Shown: positions 25,739 to 34,651, counted from the first letter of the stretch. The stretch: DNA of 64,000 nucleotides from Rhodococcus sp. X156 (GCF_004006015.1 NZ_CP034766.1:2637001-2701000); one strand, 5' to 3'. Made by a program: numbers and translations. The notes: generated by a model not told the origin, from the letters alone.

Positions 25739-26385
25739 CAGGGCCAGGGCGCGGACGCCGGCTCGGTGGAGGGGTCTCCACCGAGCCGGCGCTTCTCGGC
25801 CACGATCGCCCCGTGCGGACGAGCACCAGGATCGGTGCGGGTGTGGATCTCCCGGACCGCAAAACCCGCATCCTGCAGGTGGCCGGCCAGCCTCTCGACC
25901 GGCCAGCGGTAGGCCGTGACCACCGCGTGCGCGAAGGCCTCCACCGCCGGTCCCTCGAAGAACCCCAGCAGCAGGCTCCCGCCCGGGGCGAGGCACCGGG
26001 CAAGCTCCGCCAGCACAGCCGCGAGCTGCTCGGGTGGGGTGTGGATTGTCGAGTACCAGGCGAGCACACCGGCCAGCGACCCGTCGGGCACCCCGAGGTC
26101 GTCCGACGCCGCCTCCCGGAACCGCGCGGCCGGAAAGCGGTCCCGTGCCTGCGCCACGAACGCAGGCACCAGGTCGGTCCCCTCCACCTCCACGCCCGCG
26201 CGGGTGAGGAAGTCGGTCCAGTGCCCGGGTCCGCAGCCGGCGTCGATGATCGGGCCGGGGCGGTGCAGCGCCCAGCGCAGCACCAGGTCACGATCCTCTG
26301 GGTGCACCGCGCCCATGGCGCCCAGCCTGTCGGCGTACTCCACCGCTCGTTCCCCGTACGCCTGCAGCACCTCGTCAACCGTCAC
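25735..26385 (-). CDS. Class I SAM-dependent methyltransferase
   Basis: A 216-residue methyltransferase. SAM motif I IIDAGCGPGHWT (about 46-57), acidic GTDLVP after beta-2, motif post-I GVLAWYSTIHT, and LAPGGSLLLGFF. Residue pattern fits the Methyltransf_11 group. The GTG start lies 6 bases after TAGCCT, suggesting leaderless expression. Its 3' end overlaps the convergent oxygenase by four bases, and its last codons lie in a strong hairpin. Substrate unknown. Confidence 0.87.
   Translation of the reverse strand: MTVDEVLQAYGERAVEYADRLGAMGAVHPEDRDLVLRWALHRPGPIIDAGCGPGHWTDFLTRAGVEVEGTDLVPAFVAQARDRFPAARFREAASDDLGVPDGSLAGVLAWYSTIHTPPEQLAAVLAELARCLAPGGSLLLGFFEGPAVEAFAHAVVTAYRWPVERLAGHLQDAGFAVREIHTRTDPGARPHGAIVAEKRRLGGDPSTEPASAPWPC
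25756..25791. terminator. Perfect 15-bp hairpin inside the methyltransferase 3' end
   Basis: A 14-base arm, GCCGGCTCGGTGGA (25757-25770), pairs perfectly with 25777-25790 around a six-base loop; flanking C/G adds one pair. It lies 18 bases after the oxygenase stop, so it probably ends the importer operon, while encoding the C-terminal residues of the opposing methyltransferase. Confidence 0.65.
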
Positions 26386-26514
26386 GACGCGAGGCTAGGA
26401 GCCGTGTCTGCATCGTCGCTCAGGGACCTGCTCCGCCCCGTGCGACAGGGCACCACCGCAGGGCCGCCCCAGATCTCGCCGTGCGCCGATCCGCCTGCTG
26501 CCTAGAGTGGTTCC

Positions 26515-27843
26515 GTGCCAGAGCAGCCATCGCCCGCAGCCTCCTCCCCGACGACGACCGAGAGCCGCGGCCGGGCCCGGCAGTCGGCGATCTACCGTGA
26601 CGGTGTCCTGGGGCGACGACCCGCGGTACCGACCGACTTCGCCGAGCTGGAGCGCCGAGCGCGCAAGGCCAGCTCCGCCAAGGCGTGGGCCTACGTCGCC
26701 GGCGGGGCTGGCGAGGGTCAGACGATGCGCAACAACCGGGCTGCCTTCGACCGCTGGGCGATCGTCCCGCGGATGGCGCACGGCCAGGCGACCCGCGACC
26801 TCTCGGTCACCCTGCTGGGCTCGACGCTGCCGACGCCGCTGCTGCTGGCCCCCGTCGGGGCCGGTCAGCTGATCGACCCCGACTGCGACCTGCACGTCGC
26901 GAGGGCCGCCGCGGCCACCGGAGTGCCCTACATCTTCACCAACCAGGGCGGCACCCCGATGGAGGAGACCGCGGCCGCGATGGACGGCGCCCCGCACTGG
27001 ATGCAGCTCTACTGGAGCACCGACGAGGCCCTGGTCGACAGCCTCATCGGTCGCGCGGAGGCCAGCGGCGCCGAGGCGCTGGTGGTCACCCTCGACACCA
27101 CGCTGCTGGGCTGGCGCCCCCAGGACCTCAACCTGGGGTCGCTGCCGTTCGCCCAGGGCAAGGGCATCGGCCAGTACACCTCCGACCCACGGTTCCGCGA
27201 GATCGTGGCCGAGCGCATCGCCGCAGCCAAGCGCCTGGGCACCTCCGCCGACGTCCAGGTCACCCTCGGTGCCATCAAGTCGCTGCTGTCCATCACCCGC
27301 CAGCACCCCGGGTCGTTCTGGACCAACCTGCGCTCCGCCGCGCCGCGGGCGTCGGTGGAGACGTTCCTGGACATCTACTCCAACCCCGGCCTGAGCTGGA
27401 GCCACCTGGAGACCCTGCGGGAGCGCACCCGGCTGCCGATCGTGCTGAAGGGCATCCTGCATCCCGACGACGCGCGCCGTGCCGTCGAGCTGGGCGTGGA
27501 CGCCATCGTGGTGTCCAACCACGGTGGGCGGCAGGTAGACCGGTCGATCGCCTCGCTGGATGCGCTCATCGCCGTGCGCGAGGCCATCGGTCCCGACCCC
27601 ACCGTCCTGTTCGACAGCGGCATCCGCACCGGCGCGGACGTCTTCGTCGCACTGGCGCACGGGGCCGACGCCTGCCTGCTCGGCCGCCCCTACATGTACG
27701 GCCTCGCCGTCGGCGGGCAGCAGGGGGTCGAGGAGGTGATCGCCAACATCGTCGCCGAGCTCGACCTGACCATGGGCCTGACCGGGGCCACGCACGCCAG
27801 CGCGATCTCGCCGGACCTGGTCACGCCCAACCCTTCTCGCTAG
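26515..27843 (+). CDS. FMN-dependent alpha-hydroxy-acid oxidase, lactate 2-monooxygenase family
   Basis: A 442-residue TIM-barrel flavoprotein. The C-terminal active-site signature SNHGGRQVDRS (about 334-344) holds the catalytic His336 and Arg339. Earlier motifs are AWAYVAGGAGEGQTMRNN, LLAPVGAGQL, WMQLYWS, IVLKGIL (FMN Lys) and DSGIRTGADV. Proteins of this length with the NLGSLPFAQGKGIGQYTSDP insertion resemble mycobacterial lactate 2-monooxygenase (lactate + O2 to acetate + CO2). The GTG start lies 6 bases after TAGAGT and is probably leaderless. A standalone gene. Confidence 0.87.
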   Translation: MPEQPSPAASSPTTTESRGRARQSAIYRDGVLGRRPAVPTDFAELERRARKASSAKAWAYVAGGAGEGQTMRNNRAAFDRWAIVPRMAHGQATRDLSVTLLGSTLPTPLLLAPVGAGQLIDPDCDLHVARAAAATGVPYIFTNQGGTPMEETAAAMDGAPHWMQLYWSTDEALVDSLIGRAEASGAEALVVTLDTTLLGWRPQDLNLGSLPFAQGKGIGQYTSDPRFREIVAERIAAAKRLGTSADVQVTLGAIKSLLSITRQHPGSFWTNLRSAAPRASVETFLDIYSNPGLSWSHLETLRERTRLPIVLKGILHPDDARRAVELGVDAIVVSNHGGRQVDRSIASLDALIAVREAIGPDPTVLFDSGIRTGADVFVALAHGADACLLGRPYMYGLAVGGQQGVEEVIANIVAELDLTMGLTGATHASAISPDLVTPNPSR

Positions 27844-27901
27844 GCCTGCCAGGGCACGGCCGCGGCCGTAGCCTGGGCACAGGTTTTTGGGAGGAATCGC
27901 G

Positions 27902-28699
27902 ATGAGTCAGCCCGACGGTGCCAGCACGTTCCAGGTCAGCGGCGAGATCTACGACGCCTTCATGGGCCGCTACTCCGGCCCCCTGGCCGTCCAGCTCGCC
28001 GACGCGTGCGGGGTGAGCCGCGGCCAACGGGCGCTGGACGTGGGCTGCGGCCCCGGCGCGCTGACCGCCGAGCTCGTGCGCCGCCTCGGCGCCAGCTCGG
28101 TGGCCGCCTGCGACCCGTCGGTGCCGTTCGTGGCCGCCTGCCGCGACCGCAACCCCGGCGCGGACGTGCGCGAGGGCCGGGCGGAGGCGCTGCCCTTCGC
28201 CGACCACTCCGTCGACCTGGCCGTGGCCTCGCTGGTGCTGCACTTCATGTCCGACCCCGCACGGGGCATCGACGAGATGCGGCGCGTGGTGGTGCCCGGC
28301 GGCCAGGTCGCGGCGTGCGTGTGGGACTTCGACCGAGGCATGCAGCTGTTCCACGCCTTCTGGGAGGCGGCGGTGGCGGTCGACCCGCAGGCGCCCGCCG
28401 AGCTCTACGCCCGGCGGTTCGGCCGGCCCGGCGAGGTGGTGCAGCTGCTCGAGGACCGGGGCCTCGAGCAGGTCAGCGAGCAGACCATGACGGTGCAGAC
28501 CACGTACGCCAGCTTCGAGGAGGTGCTGGCCGGGCTGATGGCGGGCATCGGGCCGGCCGGGTCCTACCTGGTCGCGCAGCCAGAGGGCCGTCGGCAGGCG
28601 CTGCGCAGCGAGCTGTTCTCCCGCCTGGGCTCCCCCGCCGGCTCCTTCACGCTGCAGGCGGTGGCGCGCTCAGCCAGCGGCGTCACCCCCGCTCCCTAG
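27902..28699 (+). CDS. Class I SAM-dependent methyltransferase
   Basis: A 265-residue Methyltransf_11-type protein: motif I ALDVGCGPGALTAELV (about 43-58), ACDPS after beta-2, AEALPFADHSVDLAVASLVLHF (motif II region) and VPGGQVAACVWDF. ATG 27902 has GGGAGG 6-11 bases upstream; an ATG five codons earlier lacks one. It is convergent with the NmrA-like gene (4-base overlap of stops). Substrate unknown. Confidence 0.87.
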   Translation: MSQPDGASTFQVSGEIYDAFMGRYSGPLAVQLADACGVSRGQRALDVGCGPGALTAELVRRLGASSVAACDPSVPFVAACRDRNPGADVREGRAEALPFADHSVDLAVASLVLHFMSDPARGIDEMRRVVVPGGQVAACVWDFDRGMQLFHAFWEAAVAVDPQAPAELYARRFGRPGEVVQLLEDRGLEQVSEQTMTVQTTYASFEEVLAGLMAGIGPAGSYLVAQPEGRRQALRSELFSRLGSPAGSFTLQAVARSASGVTPAP

Positions 28700-29556
28700 C
28701 TGCGGTGCTGCAGCAGCGCCCTGGAGTCGGTGAGGAACGTCTGCAGCGTCCGGGCCGGCTGCCCGGTCGCCCGCGCGACGTCGTCGGTCAGCACCGCGAA
28801 GGTGCCGGCCTGCACGCGCTGGAACGTCAGCGCCGTGAGGTCGCGCTCAAAGCCCGCCATCCCGGCCACCGCGTCCTCGATCGTCACCTCTCGGTGGGTC
28901 ACCGGGCGTCCGGTCGCCGCGGAGAGCAGGTCGGCGGTGCGCGGTAACGAGACTGCCTCCGGGCCGGAGAGCTCGTAGACCTCACCGACGTGCCGCGAGT
29001 CGAGCAGCGCCTGTGCGGCCACGGCGGCGATGTCGCGGGCATCGATCCAGGCCACGCTCGCCCCGCCGCTGGCGAACGCCAGCTCGCCGGCGTCGACGAC
29101 CTGGTCGAGGTAGAAGCGGGAGTCGGTGAGCACCTGCATGAACCAGCTCGGCCGCAGGATCGTCCAGGCGCGAGAGCTGGTGCGCACCGCCTGCTCGGCC
29201 CGCACCGCCCAGCCCTCCGGCGCGTCCTTCTCCGACAGCAGCACCACCCGCGTCTCGGGCGCCGTCTCCGCCAGGAACGCTCCGATCAGCTCGGGGGCGT
29301 CCGCACGGTCCGGGCGCACCAGGTACACCGCGTCGACGCCGCCGGTCGCCGCAGCCCACCCCGCCGGCTCGTCCCAGGAGAAGGCGGTCGGACGCACCCC
29401 GTGCAGGGTCACCGCGGACGGGTCGCTGCTGCCGCCGAGCACCTCGACGTCACCGCGCGCGACGAGCTGCTCCGCCAGCGCCACGCCGGTCTTGCCGCGC
29501 ACCCCGGTCACCAGCACGCGCGTCATCCGGTCGAGTGGTGTTGCTGTACCCGTCAT
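28696..29556 (-). CDS. NmrA/SDR-like NAD(P)-binding oxidoreductase
   Basis: A 286-residue atypical SDR with the N-terminal dinucleotide motif VLVTGVRGKTG (about 14-24). No classical Tyr-x3-Lys is evident. It contains the TILRPSWFMQ segment and an EVYELSGPEAVS region typical of the NmrA/NAD(P)H-azoreductase/ergot-type group. ATG 29556 has a GGGAGG ribosome site; a second Met sits 10 codons in. Some members sense the NAD(P) redox state rather than catalyse. Confidence 0.82.
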   Translation of the reverse strand: MTGTATPLDRMTRVLVTGVRGKTGVALAEQLVARGDVEVLGGSSDPSAVTLHGVRPTAFSWDEPAGWAAATGGVDAVYLVRPDRADAPELIGAFLAETAPETRVVLLSEKDAPEGWAVRAEQAVRTSSRAWTILRPSWFMQVLTDSRFYLDQVVDAGELAFASGGASVAWIDARDIAAVAAQALLDSRHVGEVYELSGPEAVSLPRTADLLSAATGRPVTHREVTIEDAVAGMAGFERDLTALTFQRVQAGTFAVLTDDVARATGQPARTLQTFLTDSRALLQHRS

Positions 29557-29686
29557 GACAACCTCCCGCTGCGTCCACCGCAGAACCGCTCTCACCTCGG
29601 GCAACAGCGGTGCGGCCTCAGGTATGCCTGCCGACCGTGCGACCTCAGTGGACAGTGCCGCGGCGGGAGGGCTTACCGTCCCCGGC

Positions 29687-30574
29687 ATGACGATCACCGT
29701 GCTGGACACCGCGACGGCCATGGACGCGGTGCTGCGCGCTGAGGCGTCCGCGCGCCCGGAGCTCCTGCGCAGGGCGCTGGCGCCGATGGCGGGCATGTTC
29801 CGGTACTTCCCGGGTGAGGTCGACCTGGTGGCCATGCACGCCATGAGCTTCGGGTTCCCGCTGGATCGACGCGGGGACGAGGTGCGGGAGGCCCTCTCCC
29901 GGTTGCAGGCCGCGGACGCGTGGCGGCGGATCGAGCGGGCGCTGGCTGAGGCGGTCGACATCCAGACCCGCGCCACCCCACAGGTGCAGGTGCCGGACAT
30001 CTCGGTGCTCCTGGTGCTCGGCGACCCTGACGACGAGTACTTCATGGGGCCGGCGCGCGGGTTCAGCGGCAACGGAAGCGCCACGGGCTACCTCTCGCTC
30101 ACGCTCTGGCCGACCGAGGAGAATCTGGGTCGGCTGGAGGCGGCGGCCGTCCACGAGCTCAACCACAACCTGCGGTACGCCCCCGGCGGGGTGGTCTGGG
30201 ACCCGGCGTCGGTGGTGGTGGGTGAACAGGTCGTCTCGGAAGGCCTGGCCGACGCCTTCGCCCGCCAGCTCTACGGCGACGCGCTGGGCTACACCCCCAT
30301 CGGTGGCGCGCACCTGGCCGACAACGCCGTCTTCGCGAAGGTGGTGTCGGGGCTCGACGTGGGCGGGATGCAGAACTTCGCCGCGTGGGTGCACGGCGAC
30401 GCCGCCGCCACCCGGTTCGGCGCCGCACCGGTCGGGGTGCCCACGGGGGCGGGCTACGCCGTCGGCAACCGGCTGGTCGACGCCTACCTCGCCGCGACCG
30501 GCACCAGCGCAGCCGAGGCGCTGCACGTGCCCAGCCGGGAGATCATCGACGTGGCCCTCGACTCGCGCAGCTGA
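29687..30574 (+). CDS. DUF2268-family putative zinc metallopeptidase
   Basis: A 295-residue protein with the metallopeptidase motif HELNHN (about residue 157) and a downstream EGLADAFARQLYG glutamate segment, matching the DUF2268 (predicted Zn-dependent protease) family. No signal peptide, so it is probably cytoplasmic. The ATG lies 7 bases after TACCGT with no near Shine-Dalgarno, so it is probably leaderless. Divergent from the NmrA-like gene. Substrate unknown. Confidence 0.82.
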   Translation: MTITVLDTATAMDAVLRAEASARPELLRRALAPMAGMFRYFPGEVDLVAMHAMSFGFPLDRRGDEVREALSRLQAADAWRRIERALAEAVDIQTRATPQVQVPDISVLLVLGDPDDEYFMGPARGFSGNGSATGYLSLTLWPTEENLGRLEAAAVHELNHNLRYAPGGVVWDPASVVVGEQVVSEGLADAFARQLYGDALGYTPIGGAHLADNAVFAKVVSGLDVGGMQNFAAWVHGDAAATRFGAAPVGVPTGAGYAVGNRLVDAYLAATGTSAAEALHVPSREIIDVALDSRS

Positions 30575-30699
30575 CCTAGCACTCGCCCAGCGTTCGCCCG
30601 TCCGCGACGTCGCAGAGTTTCCCGAATTCCCCACGAAATGCACTGCGCCTCAGTAACGTTCGATCGTCATAGTCAGGTGGGGATGCGAGCAGGGGTGAC

Positions 30700-31674
30700 G
30701 TGGTGGCGTACTGGTGGGCAAGTCAGACCAGAAACTTTCCGACAGCGATCCAGCAGGGAACACTCTGGTCATGCCCGAGCCCCACAGGGCAGGAACGACA
30801 GGACCGGGTCATGCTCAAGAAGCTGAGCGTCGGCGACTACGTGTTCCACTACTCAGGGGCGAAACGCATCGAAGCGGTCAGCGTCGTCACGACGCCGTGG
30901 CAGAAAGCGCCGCGACCGGACGGCTACCCGACGATGAACCCTGATGATCCTGATGAGGGCTGGCTGGTGCTGGTCGAGCCAATCACGACAGACGTGCGCA
31001 TCCCCTACCAGCGTGCGGCCGAGCTGATCCGGTCCGGCAACGGCGGTCCGTTGAGCCGCAATGGCGTCCCCGCACAGAAGTACCTGTCGCCGCTGAGCGA
31101 GGACGACGGCCAGGCGCTTCTCGCCGAGGCCGGAATCAGCCATGACGGGGGCGAGGAGAGTCTCCTCGGACTACCGCAGGCATTCTGGGGCGGAGATGTC
31201 ACCGATGAGGCCGCCATCGTCAAGGTCCGGCGCGAACAAGCCGAGCTTCGCCGACACCTGCTGGGCGGAAGAGGGAGCGCTGCGTGCGCCCTGTGCGGCA
31301 AGACTCTCCCGGCAGGATTGCTGGTGGCAGCGCACATCGTCCCTCGACGACAGATCACTGACGCTGAGCGCCGCGACTTTGGGTCGATCGCGATGCTCGC
31401 CTGCGTCATTGGCTGTGATGCGCTCTTCGAATGGGGATACGTAACCATCGACAGCGATGGGCTGATCTGTCCAGGACGCCCCGCCCACACACCCGACTTG
31501 AGGTCCGCGATCACCGCACTAGTAGGCGCCTCCTGCACCGCCCACTCCCCGGCGACAGCAGCACGGTTTGCCATGCACGCCGAACAAGCATCGATCAACG
31601 CATCGATGCACGCTCCCCAGCGGCTTCGAACCAATCACCACGGACGGGCCACCAGCGCTCGGACAACGAACTGA
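30700..31674 (+). CDS. EVE-HNH putative modified-DNA restriction endonuclease
   Basis: A 324-residue protein. The N-terminus (VAYWWASQTRNF, TLWSCP, VGDYVFHYSG, AVSVV) is an EVE/PUA-like fold that in related proteins reads modified bases. The C-terminus is an HNH nuclease with C196/C199 (CALCGK), LVAAHI with the His near 212, GCDALFEWGYVTID and a final D-rich strand. EVE-HNH proteins occur in defence islands and are thought to cut DNA with modified cytosine, a type IV-like role. Its lower GC than the surroundings points to acquisition. GTG 30700 or 30703 follows AGGGG; no partner methylase is beside it. Confidence 0.75.
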   Translation: MVAYWWASQTRNFPTAIQQGTLWSCPSPTGQERQDRVMLKKLSVGDYVFHYSGAKRIEAVSVVTTPWQKAPRPDGYPTMNPDDPDEGWLVLVEPITTDVRIPYQRAAELIRSGNGGPLSRNGVPAQKYLSPLSEDDGQALLAEAGISHDGGEESLLGLPQAFWGGDVTDEAAIVKVRREQAELRRHLLGGRGSAACALCGKTLPAGLLVAAHIVPRRQITDAERRDFGSIAMLACVIGCDALFEWGYVTIDSDGLICPGRPAHTPDLRSAITALVGASCTAHSPATAARFAMHAEQASINASMHAPQRLRTNHHGRATSARTTN

Positions 31675-32080
31675 GCAGCACGAACTTGCGGCAGACCCTT
31701 GCAGGCTCCTCCAAGCGGATACGAGGCGCCAGGAACAGCGAGCACCAGAAGTAGTCCTACACCGTCTCTGCGCGGCGATCCGACCAGGTTCAGATCAGGG
31801 TCGAGGAGGTACCACGTAAGGCTGCCGACTTGGGCTTCGCTCCGCGGAGACCAGAAGCCTCTGAGTTAGCACTCCATGATCACTCCCAACTCGGCCACCA
31901 TTCGCGCCGCTACCGCCAGGCGAATTATCGCAGTTGTCACCGGCACATGATCGGGGCCCGCCACCCCGCCAGCGCAGATTTCTCCATCGCATGCCATGGC
32001 TGCCGGAGAGCCCTACCGTTCTCCTGCTGCGGGCAGTGTCCGCGCCGCCAGCCCAGTTCAGTCCCACGAAAGGCAACTCA
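31675..32080. other. Non-coding stretch, lower GC
   Basis: No ORF with coding character, tRNA or clear repeat was found in these ~400 bases between the EVE-HNH and DUF898 genes. An AAAGG ribosome site for the next gene occurs near 32070. Confidence 0.4.
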
Positions 32081-32515
32081 GTGGCAAGAAACTCAGGACG
32101 CTTTCACTTCGATGGTGGCGCCGGTACATATTTCGGCACCGCCATCCTCGGGGCGATCGTCACCGTCTGCACCCTAGGCTTCTGCTACCCCTTTGCGCTC
32201 GTGCTGAGGGAGCGATGGAAGGCCAAGCACTCGTACATCGATGGCAAGCGGCTGACATTTACTGGCTCTGCTATGGGCCTCTTCGGCACCTGGGTGAAGT
32301 GGCTCCTCCTGTCGTTCCTCACCCTCGGCGTGTATCTCTTCTGGATCGCCCCACGGATCACCAAGTGGAAGTGGGAGAACACCGACTTCGATCCAACCTG
32401 GCAGCAGAACACGTTGCCAGCTCCTTCGCTGCGACCGCTAAGTCAAAGCGCCCCGGCCGACCCGATGCGACAGCTCGACGCCCCCCAGGCGCACTGGGGC
32501 ACTCCAACCTCCTGA
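32081..32515 (+). CDS. DUF898 (YjgN-like) membrane protein
   Basis: A 144-residue protein. Two hydrophobic segments (about 18-42 and 66-88) flank a basic loop (LRERWKAKHSYIDGKRLTFTG), then PRITKWKWENTDFD, which are DUF898 hallmarks, followed by a Pro/Ser/Ala-rich tail. GTG 32081 follows AAAGG. Most DUF898 proteins are longer, with repeated units; this has a single unit. Function unknown. It shares the lower-GC segment with the EVE-HNH gene. Confidence 0.7.
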   Translation: MARNSGRFHFDGGAGTYFGTAILGAIVTVCTLGFCYPFALVLRERWKAKHSYIDGKRLTFTGSAMGLFGTWVKWLLLSFLTLGVYLFWIAPRITKWKWENTDFDPTWQQNTLPAPSLRPLSQSAPADPMRQLDAPQAHWGTPTS

Positions 32516-32634
32516 CGCAGCGAAGCTCGCGAAGCGCCGGACGACCGGCCCCACCCCGCACCGGCGTCTCGGACACCACCGCGGGAAGGTGACGTCGACT
32601 CCGCCCGTTCCGGACTCGTTCTCCTGACCCCGCC

Positions 32635-33057
32635 TCACTCCCCCAGGGAGTAGTCCAGCTCGAGGCAGTGCGTGCCGTCGGCGTCGACGACGATTCGTCC
32701 CGCGCCGGCGATACCGCCGAGCTCACCGGTGCCGCTGTCCGGAACGATCACCAGGTGCTCGTCGTAGCGGTCCGCGCCGTGCGTCGACGCCGCGTGCACC
32801 AGGTTGAACGTGCCGGGGCGTCCACCCAGCTCGCCCTGCACCGCCTCGAGCGCGGCGTAGGAGCCGTGGCCAGTCTCGGAGTTCAGGCTGCCCAGGAACC
32901 AGGTGACCGACCGCCCCGTGAGGTCGCCCTCAAACGTCTTCACCATGTGCGCCAACCCGGCCGGCGCCGCCGTCACGGGCACGGGCAGCCCGCCCACCTG
33001 CGTCGGGGAGCCGGCCGGGGTCCAGTCGGAGACCGTGAAGGTCGAGGTTGCGTTCAT
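32635..33057 (-). CDS. DUF3224-family protein
   Basis: A 140-residue beta-barrel-type protein. The strands KTFEGDLTGRSVTWFLG, GSYAALEAVQGELGGRPGTFNLVHAAS and IVPDSGTGELGGIAGAGRI match DUF3224 (allene-oxide-cyclase-barrel-like). Start ATG 33057 lies 7 bases after TACGTT, consistent with leaderless expression. Function unknown. Confidence 0.85.
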   Translation of the reverse strand: MNATSTFTVSDWTPAGSPTQVGGLPVPVTAAPAGLAHMVKTFEGDLTGRSVTWFLGSLNSETGHGSYAALEAVQGELGGRPGTFNLVHAASTHGADRYDEHLVIVPDSGTGELGGIAGAGRIVVDADGTHCLELDYSLGE

Positions 33058-33163
33058 GTCGGGAAACGTAGCCAGGCACCGACCGGCACGGATTGAAGAA
33101 ACGCGACAGGAGCCCGGCCAGCACCGAGGTGCTGCCCCCCGGAGGTACCCCGTGGCGGTGGCG

Positions 33164-33913
33164 TCAGACCTGCGCCTGCCCGCCGTCGGCGAACAGCTCC
33201 GAGCCGTTGACGAAGCTCGCGTCCGCGGAGGCGAGGAAGAGCGCTGCGCCGGCGATCTCGGAGGGGTCCGCGACACGACCGAGGGGCACGTCGGCAGCGA
33301 GCGTGTCGAGGAGGCCCTGGCCCTCGCCGTCGGGGACGAGGCCGATTACCCCGGGCGTGTGCGTGGGGCCGGGGGCCAGTGCGTTGACGCGGATGCCGCG
33401 GTCCTTGAGGTCCAGCGCCCAGCTGCGAGCGAAGTTGCGGATGGCCGCCTTGGACGCGGCGTAGATGCTGAACGCGGCGCCGCCGAGCGCCGACGTCGTC
33501 GAGCTCAGGAGCACGACCGATGCCCCGTCCACGAGCAGGGGCAGCGCACCCTGCACGGTGAGCAGCGTGCCCTTGACGTTCGAGTCGAACGTGTCGTGGT
33601 ACTGCTCCTCGGTGATCTCGCCGAGCGGGGCGAACGAGCCGCCGCCGGCGTTGGCCACCAGGACGTCAATCCTCCCGACCGACTCGCGGACGGCGGCGTA
33701 GAGCGCGTCGACGTCTGCCGCGCTGGAGGAGTCGGCTCGCACGCCGGTCACGTCGCCGCCGATCTGGGTCACCGCGGCGTCGAGCGCCTCCTGCCGACGG
33801 CCGGTCACGAAGAGGCGCGCGCCCTCGGCGGCGTAGCGCTGGGCGATCGCCAGGCCGATGCCACTCGTGCCACCGGTAACCACGGCGACCTTGCCGGCCA
33901 GAACCTGCGTCAT
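33164..33913 (-). CDS. SDR-family oxidoreductase
   Basis: A 249-residue classical SDR: TGGTSGIG cofactor loop (about 14-21), NAGGG at 88-92, catalytic Ser in LLSSTTS, Tyr-x3-Lys in SIYAASKAA, and the PGPTHTPG loop. The ATG at 33913 has AAGGGG upstream. It is divergent from a TetR gene and shares its promoter region, so it is probably the repressed target. Such TetR/SDR pairs are common detoxification modules. Confidence 0.92.
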   Translation of the reverse strand: MTQVLAGKVAVVTGGTSGIGLAIAQRYAAEGARLFVTGRRQEALDAAVTQIGGDVTGVRADSSSAADVDALYAAVRESVGRIDVLVANAGGGSFAPLGEITEEQYHDTFDSNVKGTLLTVQGALPLLVDGASVVLLSSTTSALGGAAFSIYAASKAAIRNFARSWALDLKDRGIRVNALAPGPTHTPGVIGLVPDGEGQGLLDTLAADVPLGRVADPSEIAGAALFLASADASFVNGSELFADGGQAQV

Positions 33914-33935
33914 GTGAACCCCTTGCTCGAATTGT

Positions 33936-33988
33936 GGAATGTTCGATCCATAACTGGACTTCGGCAATGTAGCGGAACATCCGGTCCA
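33936..33988. promoter_or_regulatory. Divergent SDR/TetR control region with inverted repeats
   Basis: GGAATGTTC (33936-33944) is mirrored by GGAACATCC (33974-33982) with one gap, and TCCATAACTGGA (33947-33958) is a 4-4-4 inverted repeat. These likely hold the TetR operator. The TetR start itself is 6 bases after TACGCT. Confidence 0.45.
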
Positions 33989-34008
33989 GAACCAAGTACG
34001 CTGTCGGC

Positions 34009-34599
34009 ATGGCACGGCCCCGGTCCTTCGACGAACCGCACGTCATTCGGCAGGCCCGCGAGGCCTTTCACGACCACGGCTATGCCGCGACCTCCGTGGA
34101 ACACCTGACGGCGGCGACCGGCCTGAGTCGCAGCAGCTTGTACGGTGCGTTCGGCGACAAGCACGGCGTGTTCCTGCGGTCCTTCACCCAGTACTGCGAG
34201 GACAACGCCGAGGCCGTCGAGGGCGCGCTCGCCGGTGACGAGCGCGGCGCACGTGGGCGACTCGAGCGCCACCTGCGGTCGACGATCCCTGTCCCCGGGG
34301 CGCCGCAGCGGGGGTGTCTGCTGGCGAAGGCGACCGCCGAGCTCGCCGGCGAGGACGCCGATGTCGTCCGCACCGCCACCGACTTCTACGAGCGGTACGA
34401 GCGCGCGTTGAGCGCGTGCGTCCGCAGCGCCCAGACCGCGGGCGACGTCCGCGCCGACCTCGACCCCGCCGGGGCTGGGGCGCTGCTGCTGTCGGTGCTG
34501 CGGGGCATCGAGGCGCTCGGCCGCGCCGGACATCCGCCTGCGACGCTGCAGTCGTTGGTCGACACCGCCATGGCGGTCCTGGCCACGCCGGGTCACTGA
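34009..34599 (+). CDS. TetR-family transcriptional regulator
   Basis: A 196-residue repressor. The TetR N-terminal HTH (residues ~8-55: AREAFHDHGYAATSVEHLTAATGLSRSSLYGAFGDKHGVFLRSF) resembles the AcrR-type YcdC/LfrR group, followed by a helical ligand domain. It is divergent from the SDR it probably controls. A degraded copy of its HTH region occurs at about 40.76-40.9 kb at ~95% nucleotide identity. Confidence 0.92.
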   Translation: MARPRSFDEPHVIRQAREAFHDHGYAATSVEHLTAATGLSRSSLYGAFGDKHGVFLRSFTQYCEDNAEAVEGALAGDERGARGRLERHLRSTIPVPGAPQRGCLLAKATAELAGEDADVVRTATDFYERYERALSACVRSAQTAGDVRADLDPAGAGALLLSVLRGIEALGRAGHPPATLQSLVDTAMAVLATPGH

Positions 34600-34632
34600 G
34601 TCCGAGGAGCTGACACCCCGGCTGGCCTCGGT

Positions 34633-34651
34633 CGATACCCCCGGGGTATCG
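34633..34651. promoter_or_regulatory. 19-base palindrome CGATACCCC-C-GGGGTATCG (CsoR-like)
   Basis: Perfect 9-1-9 palindrome in the 160-base gap between TetR and the F420/NADP reductase-like gene. The ATACCCC...GGGGTAT core resembles operators of CsoR/CstR/FrmR-family repressors. It could alternatively fold as a terminator for TetR, but has no T-run. Confidence 0.45.
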
